NCBI GenBank assembly: GCA_030608565.1
Contig: JAUWDY010000013.1
Location: forward strand, 1 to 40,410
Direction of reading: 5' to 3'
Length of the DNA: 40,410 nt
DNA from: Candidatus Bathyarchaeota archaeon
GTDB taxonomy: Archaea > Thermoproteota > Bathyarchaeia > Bathyarchaeales > Bathyarchaeaceae
Of this stretch, positions 31,809-40,105 are shown piece after piece. The notes under the pieces are model-generated. The model had not been told where the DNA came from. It did no database searches and saw only the letters and a list, made by a program, of their open reading frames with translations. The stretch's first letter is position 1, and the number at the start of each line of letters is the position of its first letter. A program made the position numbers and the translations under genes.

Positions 31809-32372
31809 ATGTTAAAGCTGGATGATACAGACAAAAGAATTCTGTCTTTGCTTGTTGAAAACGCTGAATTGTCTCAGAGTGAAATCGCGCGTTTTCTGAA
31901 AATCTCCCAACCTGCAGTTGCCACAAGGTTACGGAAATTGAAAAAGAGAGGGATTATAACGCATCAGGTTGGAGTGAACCTGGGGAAAACCAAATTAGGA
32001 TTCGCAAAGATTGATCTTTCGACGAACAACAGCGGCAAGATTCTTAAACTTTTTGAAAAGTGCCCCTTATTCTTGAACGGGTTTGTAACGTCTGGAAAGC
32101 ACAATCTGTGCCTATTTTTGGTTAGCGAAGATCTAGCATCTCTTGATGCATGCATGGATTCCCATATCAGATCGAACCCAAATGTCTCTGATGTGGAATT
32201 TAGTGTTATCCTTTCCTCTGCAAGAGATTTTGTATCGCCGCTGAAAATGATAACAGAAAAAACGGAAGTTTCTCCATGCGGTGGACGATGCAACAAATGC
32301 TCCTATCACAAGTCTGAACGATGTCTTGGCTGCCCAAACACAATATACTATAAAGGCGCCCTATTTGGATAA
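31809..32372 (+). CDS. Lrp/AsnC regulator with C-terminal cysteine cluster
   Basis: A 187-residue protein. Residues 1-60 are the Lrp helix-turn-helix (DDTDKRILSLLVENAELSQ, FLKISQPAVATRLRKLKKRG). A divergent RAM domain follows to about 150. The last 35 residues hold CGGRCNKCSYHKSERCLGCP, five cysteines plus His, a pattern seen in DUF3795-type clusters and suited to a metal or [Fe-S] site. It ends PNTIYYKGALFG. It stands next to nfu and the Fe-S assembly genes, so a sensor of iron or Fe-S status is an attractive inference. An in-gene ATGCATGCATG at 32146 encodes DACMD and does not disturb the frame. Confidence 0.85.
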   Translation: MLKLDDTDKRILSLLVENAELSQSEIARFLKISQPAVATRLRKLKKRGIITHQVGVNLGKTKLGFAKIDLSTNNSGKILKLFEKCPLFLNGFVTSGKHNLCLFLVSEDLASLDACMDSHIRSNPNVSDVEFSVILSSARDFVSPLKMITEKTEVSPCGGRCNKCSYHKSERCLGCPNTIYYKGALFG

Positions 32373-32497
32373 GCACATAAGTTGAGTGCCAAGGTTCTTT
32401 TTGATTACTTCAAAAATAAATCATCAGTATATGTAAAACAAAAATTTCGCGCGCTATTTATAAGACAGCATTTTATAATGCAGTGTTGGTGAACACG

Positions 32498-32728
32498 ATG
32501 GAAGAAACAATCAAAGACCGAGTGGAAAAAGCCCTTGAAGAACTGAGACCTCAGTTGCAAGCTGACGGAGGAGACATAGAGCTCTTGGGAGTAGATCAAG
32601 GTGTTGTTAAGGTTAGGCTGAAGGGAGCATGCGCTGGATGTCCAATGTCAACTATGACCCTCAAAATGGGAGTGGAGCAACATCTTAAGAAAAAGATACC
32701 TGAAATAGTTACGGTAGAGGCGCTCTAG
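32498..32728 (+). CDS. Nfu-type Fe-S carrier protein
   Basis: A 76-residue protein equal to one NifU C-terminal domain: KALEELRPQLQADGGDIELLG and VRLKGACAGCPMSTMTLKMGVE, with the cluster-binding CxxC at GACAGCP. It carries and delivers a [4Fe-4S] cluster. ATG 32498 is preferred (GGTGA at proper distance) over GTG 32483. A TATA box CTATTTATAA (32454-32463) lies upstream. It stands alone in its transcript, between the Lrp and MBL genes. Confidence 0.93.
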   Translation: MEETIKDRVEKALEELRPQLQADGGDIELLGVDQGVVKVRLKGACAGCPMSTMTLKMGVEQHLKKKIPEIVTVEAL

Positions 32729-32794
32729 CACTAGCTTAGCGAAATTGCCAAAAGAGAGAGCGCACGCATAATATTCTCATCGAACCAAAGTTTT

Positions 32795-33487
32795 ATGAAC
32801 CAAGAAGCATTACGGCAGGCGATTGAAAAAGAAAGGACGAAGATTAAAAAGATGAAAGTCACCATTATTTACGACAACGAAGCCTACAAGAAAGAGCTTA
32901 AAGCTGATTTCGGCTTCTCTTGCCTCGTGGAAGTGGAGAATACAAAAATTCTTTTCGACACTGGGACGAATGGTTCAATACTGCTTTCAAACATGGAAAA
33001 ATTAAACATTGATCCTAGTTCCATTGATGAAGTTTTTATTTCCCACGCTCATCACGATCACGTTGGTGGGCTTCCAGATTTTCTTAAAGTGAATAAAACA
33101 GCCAAGATTTATGTTCCGTCTTCATTTGCTGGACCTGCTGGAAGAGAAGTAATCACTATAAAACGGCCTAGAAAGATTTATCAAAATATTTTTTCTACAG
33201 GTGAACTCGACAACATAGAACAGAGCATGACAGTCAAAACACAAAAAGGGCTAGTTATAATCGCGGGGTGTTCCCATCCGAAAATGGAACATATTCTTGG
33301 TGCAGCTTCACAATATGGAAAGGTTTATGCCATCATCGGCGGCTTGCATGGATTCAACGATTTTGACTTGTTTAAAGATTTAGAATTGATTTGTCCCGCT
33401 CATTGCACTCAACACACATCGGAAATAAAGTCCCTATACCCCGAAAAGTATGTCGAAGCCGGAGCGGGCAAAATAATCCAGCTATAA
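32795..33487 (+). CDS. Metallo-beta-lactamase fold hydrolase
   Basis: A 230-residue MBL-fold protein. The metal motif is SHAHHDHVGG (about residues 88-97), with LFDTGTNGSIL before it, IIAGCSHPKMEHIL (third metal His) and GGLHGF later. The overall shape matches the archaeal subfamily that includes the 7,8-dihydropterin-6-methyl-4-(beta-D-ribofuranosyl)-aminobenzene-5'-phosphate synthase of methanopterin biosynthesis, a name spread widely over relatives without proof. The product is shorter than that enzyme usually is. A second start at ATG 32852 (MKVTIIYDNEA) is possible. It ends 7 bases before the convergent radical-SAM gene. Fold certain, reaction not. Confidence 0.85.
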   Translation: MNQEALRQAIEKERTKIKKMKVTIIYDNEAYKKELKADFGFSCLVEVENTKILFDTGTNGSILLSNMEKLNIDPSSIDEVFISHAHHDHVGGLPDFLKVNKTAKIYVPSSFAGPAGREVITIKRPRKIYQNIFSTGELDNIEQSMTVKTQKGLVIIAGCSHPKMEHILGAASQYGKVYAIIGGLHGFNDFDLFKDLELICPAHCTQHTSEIKSLYPEKYVEAGAGKIIQL

Positions 33488-33494
33488 AAACAAG

Positions 33495-34502
33495 TTAAAC
33501 GCAGCGAATAAATGACTGATAGTACTTCTCTCCATTAGAGGTTTTCTCCACTATAAGGCCTCTGCCAAGAAGTTCTCTGAGATTTTCCAAAGTCTCCTTA
33601 TAGGAGATGCCCAAGCTATCAGCCATATCAACAGCTCTACAGGGTCTTCTTTTGAGCAATCCCATAATTTCATCAGGTATAGATGCGTGTTTTGTCCAAG
33701 AAACCTTTCTTCCACGCATGTCATGCACTCCAAAAACCCATAGATCACTGCGTCTCCCCTCTTTTTCGAAATACTCTTCAAACTTTCTGGCGATGGTTTT
33801 CAGCTCATCAACTGAAGCCGGTTTCACAAATTTCTCTCCACCAGGGCGATAAGGCGTATCTATCTGAATTACGTCGGGTTCGATATCAATCAGCGTGTTT
33901 ATCAAATTCTTCAGGGTATCTCCGTCACAGTTGGTGAAGCCGAAGGTTGTGTGTAGAAACATCGTTTGAATCATGAGTTTTCCACTCATCTCCCTCTTGA
34001 GTTTTTTGATAGATTCTTTGATGTTTTCTAGGTTAGACATCTCACCTATGGGTCTATTGATTGTCCTGTAGGCCTTCTCATCCCCTGCATCAAATTTGGC
34101 AACAACCACATCAAATTTGGACACGTTTTCTCTAACTTTGTCTTTATAAAAAAGCGAGGAATTTGTAAGAAGAACTATTGGAGTCTCCTCACCGATTAAC
34201 CTCTTCACTCGGTCAACCGTCTTGCCAAGATTGGGATTTAACGTAGGCTCACCGCTACCGCTAAAAGTGATTACATCAATGCTGCTCAAATCCACTTCAT
34301 TCACGTATCTTTTTAGATGCTTCTCTACAGCCTCCACGCTTACGTAGTTTTTGACCTCACCGGGATCCGGTATCTTAACCACGGTCTTACCTAATTGGCA
34401 GTAAATGCAGTTGAAGGTGCACATCTTTGGTCCCATTATAACATCTATTCCGAGAGAACGCCCAAAACGCCAAGACGGAACAGGACCATAAACTGTGGAC
34501 AA
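33495..34502 (-). CDS. Radical-SAM protein with C-terminal winged helix
   Basis: A 335-residue protein. The radical-SAM cysteines are CTFNCIYC (CxxxCxxC, about residues 28-35), with GSGEPTLNPNL as the GGE-like motif and VLLTNSSLF, VVVAKFDAG following. The last 75 residues (RRPCRAVDMADSLGISYKET, LLGRGLIVEK) are a winged helix. This matches the COG0731-type archaeal radical-SAM family. It starts at TTG 34502, 6 bases after the stop of the upstream MinD-ferredoxin gene, with AAGGAGGAA as ribosome site, so it is the last gene of the operon from 38037. The reaction is unknown. Confidence 0.9.
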   Translation of the reverse strand: MSTVYGPVPSWRFGRSLGIDVIMGPKMCTFNCIYCQLGKTVVKIPDPGEVKNYVSVEAVEKHLKRYVNEVDLSSIDVITFSGSGEPTLNPNLGKTVDRVKRLIGEETPIVLLTNSSLFYKDKVRENVSKFDVVVAKFDAGDEKAYRTINRPIGEMSNLENIKESIKKLKREMSGKLMIQTMFLHTTFGFTNCDGDTLKNLINTLIDIEPDVIQIDTPYRPGGEKFVKPASVDELKTIARKFEEYFEKEGRRSDLWVFGVHDMRGRKVSWTKHASIPDEIMGLLKRRPCRAVDMADSLGISYKETLENLRELLGRGLIVEKTSNGEKYYQSFIRCV

Positions 34503-34508
34503 ACTAAC

Positions 34509-35378
34509 TTATTCCTCCTTCAAAGCTGAAAGAACTCTTTTCCACACGGTTTCTACCCCTCTTGAGACTGTGCTCTGGGGAGAATATTCAATAATTGTTT
34601 TCCCAGCAACCATAGCTTTAGTCACAATGGGATCAAAAGGAATTTTCCCACAGGCTTCTACTCCGTTCTCGTGGCAAAACTGCACTATTTTCTCCGTGTT
34701 TCTCCTGTTTATATCATACATATTTATGCATACGAGTGGTTGTATGTGAAAATGGTTGAGTAGCTGCAATGCTCTCTCGAGATCGTGAATCCCTGATAGG
34801 GTTGGTTCTGTGACCACAAGTCCAATATCCACTCCGGTGACGGAAGCTATTACAGGACAACCGATACCGGGCGGGCCATCGATTAGAACTAGTTCACAAT
34901 TCTCTTTCTCAGCGATTTGGCTTGCGTTTTGTCTCACCAAGGTGACGAGTTTGCCTGAGGTTGATTCGCTAGGTTTTAGTCTTGCATGAGACATTGTACC
35001 ATACTTAGTTTTCGAAATGAAAGCATGTCCAGAGATTCTCTCCTTGAGATTTATCGCTTTTTCCGGGCAAACGACAACACACACGCCACATCCTTCACAC
35101 AAGACAGTGTCTACTTCAAAAACATCCTTTATCGCGTCAAATCTGCAAGCGTCTCTGCATAAGCCACACTCGATGCATTTAGTCTTATCTATCACAGCTA
35201 ATTTGAAGCCTCTGAACTCCTGTGTTTCCACTATTTTGGGATGTAAGAGTAGATGGAGGTCAGGGGCATCCACATCGCAGTCTGCGACCACAATGTTATG
35301 GGCCAACGCTGCGAAAGAAGCAGTGATTGTGGTTTTTCCTGTGCCTCCCTTTCCGCTCAACACGGTTACTTGCTTCAC
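34509..35378 (-). CDS. MinD/ParA-type ATPase with inserted 2[4Fe-4S] ferredoxin
   Basis: About 289 residues. The deviant Walker A is SGKGGTGKTT; two ferredoxin clusters are inserted at about residues 65-115 (CIECGLCRDAC and CEGCGVCVVVC), then LVLIDGPPGIGCP is the Walker B region. Such proteins pair with NifX-type and Mrp proteins in archaeal and clostridial Fe-S or cofactor assembly clusters. The frame is open to 35432, but GTG 35378 is taken: its GTGA overlaps the TGA stop of the upstream gene, and the product then begins MKQVTVLSGKGG like its neighbour. The 4-base overlap indicates coupled translation, so the two may form a heterodimer. Confidence 0.92.
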   Translation of the reverse strand: MKQVTVLSGKGGTGKTTITASFAALAHNIVVADCDVDAPDLHLLLHPKIVETQEFRGFKLAVIDKTKCIECGLCRDACRFDAIKDVFEVDTVLCEGCGVCVVVCPEKAINLKERISGHAFISKTKYGTMSHARLKPSESTSGKLVTLVRQNASQIAEKENCELVLIDGPPGIGCPVIASVTGVDIGLVVTEPTLSGIHDLERALQLLNHFHIQPLVCINMYDINRRNTEKIVQFCHENGVEACGKIPFDPIVTKAMVAGKTIIEYSPQSTVSRGVETVWKRVLSALKEE

Positions 35379-36211
35379 TTGCTCACCCGCTTCTTTATTT
35401 CTTCGAAGAGCGTCTGAAATTTGGTCCTCCACTCTGGCATTTCCAAACTGAATGGAACACCCTGAGAATATAGCTCCGCTATCCTTCTTTGAAACGGAAT
35501 TTCAAGCAGGATGGAGACGCCTGCGTCTTTGCAGTAGTCATAGAGTTTTCTGTCTCCGATTCCCGCACGGTTTACAACAACGCCGCAAGGGACTTTCATC
35601 TCCTTCATAACCTGAACCGTTATTTTCAGGTCGTGTAAACCAAATGGCGTAGGTTCAGTTACGAGGACGCAGAAATCGCTTTCATAAACCGATTCTATTA
35701 CTGGACAGGAAGTTCCTGGCGGGGAATCTATTATTGTGGTTTTTTGGCTTTCGATCTGTTTTTTGACCTCCCTTATTATGGGAACTGCCATTGGTTCACC
35801 AACCTCCAGCTCACCATACACCAGATCCACGTTTCCTGCCATACCAGTCTTAATCGTTCCAATCCTCCGTTTCTCCTCGGTAATGGCCTTTCTGGGACAA
35901 ACAATAACGCAACCGCCACAGCTATTGCAGAGTTCTGGGAAGAACAAAACTTTTTCAGAGCTTACAAAAAGGGCGCTACGTTCACAAAATTCGGAGCATT
36001 TCCCACAATGGTCGCACAGTTTTTCATTAACTCGCGGAATTGGGACATAGACCGACCTTGTTTCATTTATTTTAGGATGTAAAAGTAGGTGAGCATTCGG
36101 TTCTTCCACGTCGCAATCTAGGAGCTGGACGTCTTTGAGAGACAGCGCCATGTTTACGGCTACCGTTGTCTTTCCAGTCCCACCTTTCCCACTGGCAATT
36201 GATACAATCAT
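35375..36211 (-). CDS. MinD/ParA-type ATPase with inserted 2[4Fe-4S] ferredoxin
   Basis: A 278-residue paralogue of the next gene in the operon. SGKGGTGKTTVAVNMA at the N-terminus, ferredoxin motifs CDHCGKCSEFC and CNSCGGCVIVC (about residues 65-108), TTIIDSPPGTSCPVIES as Walker B and LVTEPTPFGLHDLKITV following. It differs from its partner in the residues around the inserted clusters and in HLLLHPKINETR versus HLLLHPKIVETQ. It begins at ATG 36211, 45 bases downstream of the NifX gene. Confidence 0.92.
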   Translation of the reverse strand: MIVSIASGKGGTGKTTVAVNMALSLKDVQLLDCDVEEPNAHLLLHPKINETRSVYVPIPRVNEKLCDHCGKCSEFCERSALFVSSEKVLFFPELCNSCGGCVIVCPRKAITEEKRRIGTIKTGMAGNVDLVYGELEVGEPMAVPIIREVKKQIESQKTTIIDSPPGTSCPVIESVYESDFCVLVTEPTPFGLHDLKITVQVMKEMKVPCGVVVNRAGIGDRKLYDYCKDAGVSILLEIPFQRRIAELYSQGVPFSLEMPEWRTKFQTLFEEIKKRVSK

Positions 36212-36255
36212 CGAAGGTGTTCCTTAGAGATTCATGTTAATGTCCAGTGAATCCT

Positions 36256-36630
36256 CTATTGGTGGTGTGCGTGTTGGCAGCCCTCTGTCAATTCTTCAAG
36301 TCTGTCTTCATTGTACGATGCGATCACATCTTTCACTGTGTTCGCGTTAGCCCTCAATACCGCCACCCCAGCATTTTGAAAAGTGCTCAAGCCCCTAGGG
36401 CCCATTCCATAGACTATGATTACGTTGGGGTTTAACTCTAAGATTCGGTCGTGGGTATGTCCTCTTCCTCCAAAGTGCTCACCTACATTGGATACTGTTT
36501 TCGAGTTTGAAACCCCGCCCTTCTCGTCCAAGTCAACGACGGCGAAGTACGGTGTCCTTCCAAAATGATCTGACAAATGAGCGTTTAAGCCACTCTCGTC
36601 CACTACTGGAACCACAATACGCATTTCCAT
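36256..36630 (-). CDS. NifX/NafY-type cofactor-binding protein
   Basis: A 124-residue dinitrogenase iron-molybdenum cofactor family (PF02579-type) protein: RIVVPVVDESGLNAHLSDHFGRTPYFAVVDL, GGRGHTHDRILELNPNVIIV and GMGPRGLSTFQNAGVAVL. The C-terminus is a short metal-binding tail, CQHAHHQ, plus GRGHTHD internally. Family members bind FeMo-cofactor precursors or related metal clusters. No nif structural genes are seen, so here it more likely handles Fe-S or another metal cluster. AAAGGAGGTGA precedes ATG 36630. Confidence 0.92.
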   Translation of the reverse strand: MEMRIVVPVVDESGLNAHLSDHFGRTPYFAVVDLDEKGGVSNSKTVSNVGEHFGGRGHTHDRILELNPNVIIVYGMGPRGLSTFQNAGVAVLRANANTVKDVIASYNEDRLEELTEGCQHAHHQ

Positions 36631-36650
36631 TCTGTCACCTCCTTTACCTT

Positions 36651-36719
36651 CTAGATCTCGAAGCAGCTTCTCAAGCTTTTTCGTTTTGTCTTCTCAAGTT
36701 CTTCATCTTCTTTTTTCAC
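36651..36719 (-). CDS. Short charged ORF before nifX, possibly frameshifted
   Basis: GTG 36719 stands 6 bases after a strong GGAGGGGG site and reads VKKEDEELEKTKRKS, stopping after 22 residues. If one base is re-read at the AAAAA run (CGAAAAAGC), the frame becomes KKLEKLLRDLEGKGGDRM and runs in frame straight into NifX at 36630. So there is either a disrupted small coiled-coil gene, a sequencing error, or a -1 frameshift that adds a helical N-terminus to NifX. The ribosome site is the strongest sign that translation starts here. Confidence 0.4.
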   Translation of the reverse strand: MKKEDEELEKTKRKSLRSCFEI

Positions 36720-36737
36720 GGTAAGCCCCCTCCAATT

Positions 36738-37127
36738 TCATCTTGAATGACGTCCTTGGCCCCTACCCATTCCGAAATGTCCACGAACTGTTGGTGAACC
36801 AGCCTCCTTCAATTCTCCTCGTTCATACCTTTCAACGGCTTCCCTTACAGTTCCAAAGACACCTATCAAAACCTTTATTCCCGCGGCAGACAACGCCTGA
36901 AAAGCGTTTGGGCCAACATTTCCTGTTAAAACCACGTTGACGCTTTTGCTTGCTAACGTTTGGGCGGCTTGGATTCCAGCTCCACTCATTTGGCTTGAAG
37001 CGGTGTTTGGAACAGCTTCGAACTTCATGGTTTCGGAATCTACGAGCACAAAGTATGGGCACCTGCCAAACCTAGGGTCTACTTGGGCATCTAAACTGTC
37101 CGCAACCGCAGACACACATATTCTCAT
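36738..37127 (-). CDS. Second NifX/NafY-type protein
   Basis: A 129-residue paralogue of the downstream gene: RICVSAVADSLDAQVDPRFGRCPYFVLVDS, MSGAGIQAAQTLASKSVNVVLTGNVGPNAFQAL. It ends in a Gly/Arg/His-rich tail (GHFGMGRGQGRHSR) instead of the HAHH tail of the other copy. AAGGTGTAATTAA precedes ATG 37127. Two differing NifX copies in one operon suggest that each carries a different cluster or partner. Confidence 0.92.
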   Translation of the reverse strand: MRICVSAVADSLDAQVDPRFGRCPYFVLVDSETMKFEAVPNTASSQMSGAGIQAAQTLASKSVNVVLTGNVGPNAFQALSAAGIKVLIGVFGTVREAVERYERGELKEAGSPTVRGHFGMGRGQGRHSR

Positions 37128-37146
37128 TTAATTACACCTTCTTTTA

Positions 37147-38037
37147 TCACTTTTCGGATTGTGTTTTCTTGGTTTTAAGGAATACTTCAATCTTTTTGAC
37201 AATTTTCATAAAAGCCTTTGTTGCAGGAGAATTCATGTGCTCAACTATAAAAGGCACACCTTTGTCGGAGGCCTCGCAGATTTCAGGATCTATTGGAATA
37301 GTTCCTAAGAAAGGAACAGTCAAGTCTTTCGCTATCTTTTTTCCGCCTCCAGCTTTGAAAATGTTGATCTCTGCGCCGCATTTTGGACAGACGAACCCGC
37401 TCATGTTTTCTACGATGCCTATGACAGGGATGTTCAATTTCCTAGAAAAGGTCACAGCTTTCTTAACGACGATCTGCGAAACCTCTGAAGGTATGGTAAC
37501 TATTACAACACCATCCATTTCTGGAAGGAGCTGCATGATACTAAGGGGTTCATCGCCTGTCCCTGGTGGAAGATCTATGAAAAGAAAGTCGAGTTCTCCC
37601 CAAACGATGTCTGACAAGAACTGGCTGATTGCCTTCATCTTTAACGGGCCACGCCAGATGACTGGTGTTTCGTCGCTTGGAAGCAGGAAGTCCATAGACA
37701 GCACTTTAATTCCTAGAGGGCCCATTGCTGGAAATATGCCTGCGGGTCCAGCTTGAACCCTCTGTCCATGCAAGCCGATTATCTTTGGCACACAAGGGCC
37801 TGTTATGTCCGCGTCAAGAATTCCTACACTATGAGCATAACCATGCATGGCAAAAGCCATCGCCAAGTTCACAGTCACGGTGCTCTTACCTACCCCACCT
37901 TTGCCGCTTATCACGGCTATCTTGTGCCTGATCTTGCCCGTTCTGGCTTTGATTTTTCGCTGTTCTTCGTCGTAGGCGCGTTTTCTTACGTCGGCTAATT
38001 CCTTTGCCTTTGAACTCAAAACTACATTCACCGCCAC
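37147..38037 (-). CDS. Mrp/NBP35-type Fe-S carrier ATPase
   Basis: A 296-residue P-loop protein: IAVISGKGGVGKSTVTVNLAMA is the deviant Walker A, FLFIDLPPGTGDEPLSIMQ the Walker B region, and VCPKCGAEINIF the CxxC that bridges a [4Fe-4S] cluster in the dimer. It lacks the N-terminal MIP18-like domain of bacterial Mrp and so resembles archaeal NBP35/ApbC. It is the first gene of the minus-strand operon ending at 33495; start at GTG 38037, with a TATA-like GTTAAATATGC on the minus strand near 38090. It would deliver Fe-S clusters to apoproteins with help of the ATPases downstream. Confidence 0.93.
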   Translation of the reverse strand: MAVNVVLSSKAKELADVRKRAYDEEQRKIKARTGKIRHKIAVISGKGGVGKSTVTVNLAMAFAMHGYAHSVGILDADITGPCVPKIIGLHGQRVQAGPAGIFPAMGPLGIKVLSMDFLLPSDETPVIWRGPLKMKAISQFLSDIVWGELDFLFIDLPPGTGDEPLSIMQLLPEMDGVVIVTIPSEVSQIVVKKAVTFSRKLNIPVIGIVENMSGFVCPKCGAEINIFKAGGGKKIAKDLTVPFLGTIPIDPEICEASDKGVPFIVEHMNSPATKAFMKIVKKIEVFLKTKKTQSEK

Positions 38038-38256
38038 ATTTTCCCATATTTCAAAGAACTAACTATCCGAGGTGCTTACCCGATAGAGCATATTTAACGA
38101 TTTCTGTCTGTTTTGGGCAAATAGATGACAGCACAATATCGTTGTTCTCATTGGTGGTTTCATCAAGGTCGCTGGTTACATCTGTTTCGAGATAGTCTCG
38201 TTACATACTTTGTCGTGATGCGGCTAATCCACAGATGGATTCATGTGTGCAACAGA

Positions 38257-38264
38257 TTTATAAA
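38257..38264 (+). promoter_or_regulatory. TATA-box promoter of the thioredoxin gene
   Basis: TTTATAAA, about 30 bases upstream of a probable start near 38288, followed by the ribosome site GGTGGAGG (38304-38311) before ATG 38316. The gap 38038-38256 to its left holds no gene that can be supported. Confidence 0.55.
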
Positions 38265-38315
38265 GTGCTACAAGAAGATTGAGCGAAATAAGAAACCATA
38301 TCGGGTGGAGGCTCT

Positions 38316-38732
38316 ATGAAAGAGGAGAAGGACGAGGAACTGGAGAAGATTAAACTGGCAAAACTGGAAGAAATGACACATAGAGTAGTTCAAAAACCCG
38401 AGAAACCAGCTTCGAATAAACCTATTGAGGTAACTGATGCGACGTTCAAAGAGACTATTCAAAATCATTCCCTAGTGGTGGTTGACTGTTGGGCACCTTG
38501 GTGTGCTCCATGCCATATCGTTGCCCCTATCATTGAGGAGATGGCGCAAGACTACGCTGGAAAAATCTTGTTTGGGAAACTGAACGTGGATGAAAATCGG
38601 AAAGTCGCTATGCAGCACCAGATTATGGGCATTCCCACATTGTTAGTGTTCAAGAATGGCCAACTTGTAGATAGAATCGTCGGTGCGATGCCTAGACAAA
38701 TGCTAGAACCAAAAATAACACACTATCTCTAG
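38316..38732 (+). CDS. Thioredoxin with charged N-terminal extension
   Basis: A 138-residue protein. Residues about 40-138 are a thioredoxin fold: VVVDCWAPWCAPCHIVAPIIEEMA with active-site CAPC instead of the common CGPC, then GKLNVDENRKVAMQHQIMGIPTLLVFKNGQ with the cis-proline. The first 40 residues (KEEKDEELEKIKLAKLEEM...) are a charged helix, similar in style to the short frame at 36719. It would reduce disulfides. It is followed by the CoA-binding gene after 25 bases, so the two may be co-transcribed. Confidence 0.93.
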   Translation: MKEEKDEELEKIKLAKLEEMTHRVVQKPEKPASNKPIEVTDATFKETIQNHSLVVVDCWAPWCAPCHIVAPIIEEMAQDYAGKILFGKLNVDENRKVAMQHQIMGIPTLLVFKNGQLVDRIVGAMPRQMLEPKITHYL

Positions 38733-38757
38733 TACGCTGCTAAGGGAAAAGAATGGG

Positions 38758-39156
38758 ATGAACGAGGAATTAATAAAGGAATTTTTGAACAAGCGAAACA
38801 TATTCGCCGTTGTAGGCGCCAGCAGAAACCCCAAAAAATACGGATACCAAGTGTACAAAGACCTGAAAGAAGCTGGATATAAGACGTACCCAGTAAACCC
38901 AAACGCCAACGAAATCTTGGGTGCCAGATGTTATCCTGATATCAGGGACTTGCCAACGAAACCTGATGTTATCGACCTCGTAGTTCCACCGAAAGTTACC
39001 GAAGAAACAGTTAAGACTTGCAAGACGCTTGGAATCACAAAGGTTTGGATGCAACCAGGCTCAGAATCTGAAAAAGCCATCAAATTCTGCGATGACAACA
39101 ACATTGATGTCGTACACGGAGTTTGCGTCATGATTGAACGCAAACATTTGGCATAA
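38758..39156 (+). CDS. CoA-binding domain protein
   Basis: A 132-residue Rossmann-fold protein of the CoA_binding_2 family: FAVVGASRNPKKYGYQVYKDLKEAGYKTYPVNPNA is the nucleotide loop, then CYPDIRDLPTKPDVIDLVVPP, and VWMQPGSESEKAI. Related single-domain proteins bind CoA or NAD and accompany redox genes; the adjacent thioredoxin fits that. Two cysteines near the end (CDDNN, GVCVM) are conserved-looking. Function otherwise unknown. Confidence 0.9.
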   Translation: MNEELIKEFLNKRNIFAVVGASRNPKKYGYQVYKDLKEAGYKTYPVNPNANEILGARCYPDIRDLPTKPDVIDLVVPPKVTEETVKTCKTLGITKVWMQPGSESEKAIKFCDDNNIDVVHGVCVMIERKHLA

Positions 39157-39323
39157 ACGATAATTGTCAAAGTAGATGTAAAAAATAACTTTAAGCGTGC
39201 ATTTATGTCCTTAACTCACAGTTATGAGGTTGAAAACTGTGAAAGGGAAAATTCGTTTGAACGCACTTTGTTGCAAATTTAATATTGCAGACGTTACACA
39301 CAAAGGAAGAGAGGCATTGATCA

Positions 39324-40034
39324 ATGGAGATAAAAGGAGTTGTTGACTTAAGTTTCGTGGATTGGGACGGAAAAATATCATCTGTCTTCTTCCTTCCAAG
39401 CTGCAACTTTCGTTGCCCATTCTGTCACAACGTCGCCCTCGTTCTTCACCCCGAAACCGAGGAGACCACCCCTTTTGAACGAGTGGAAGACTATCTGAAG
39501 AAGCAAAAAACTTGGATCGATGGAGTATGCATTACAGGTGGGGAGCCGACGCTTCACAGCGATCTGCCAGACCTCTGTTTAAAATTGAAGGAAATGGGCT
39601 TCCTAGTTAAGTTGGACACGAACGGGAGCAACCCGATGATGGTAAAAGCGTTGATTGAAAAGGGACTTGTTGACTACATAGCTATGGACATTAAGGCCCC
39701 GCTGACTGTGGAAAAATATTCCAAGGTAATAGGCATCAACGCAGAGAAACTTCTCAAAAATGTGAAGGAAACCGTAAAACTCTTACTGGAATCCAAGATA
39801 GACTACGAGTTCAGAACCACGATAGTCCCTACACTCCACGAAGAGAAAGGCATCAAAGAAATATGTCGCAGTATAAAGGGCTGCAAGAAATACGTTTTAC
39901 AGAAGTTCGACGTCAGCGTCGGAAAGGAAACTATAGATCCAGATTTCAGCAAGTTAAAACCTTTCACGGATAAGGAGATGAAAATTTTCCTAACCACAGC
40001 TCAAAGATTCCTTCCGAACACAAAACTTAGATAA
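39324..40034 (+). CDS. Radical-SAM activase of the NrdG type
   Basis: A 236-residue protein: GVVDLSFVDWDGKISSVFFLPSCNFRCPFCHN with CxxxCxxC at about residues 27-34, CITGGEPTLHSDLPDL (GGE motif), and VKLDTNGSNP. This is the archaeal anaerobic ribonucleotide reductase activating protein family (NrdG), which generates the glycyl radical on NrdD. It is longer than bacterial NrdG (about 155 residues), as archaeal members usually are. No nrdD is in the window. The start at ATG 39324 has AGAGG upstream. Confidence 0.9.
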   Translation: MEIKGVVDLSFVDWDGKISSVFFLPSCNFRCPFCHNVALVLHPETEETTPFERVEDYLKKQKTWIDGVCITGGEPTLHSDLPDLCLKLKEMGFLVKLDTNGSNPMMVKALIEKGLVDYIAMDIKAPLTVEKYSKVIGINAEKLLKNVKETVKLLLESKIDYEFRTTIVPTLHEEKGIKEICRSIKGCKKYVLQKFDVSVGKETIDPDFSKLKPFTDKEMKIFLTTAQRFLPNTKLR

Positions 40035-40105
40035 GTTTTGTGTTGCGCCGACGCTTAACTCACAGGTTATCGAGTAGTTCGCTTCTATAGTAACTCTGGT
40101 TTTTC

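Noticed and set aside
37169-37756. 195-codon plus-strand frame opposite the Mrp/NBP35 gene
   Set aside because: Antisense shadow; the Mrp frame has all family motifs.
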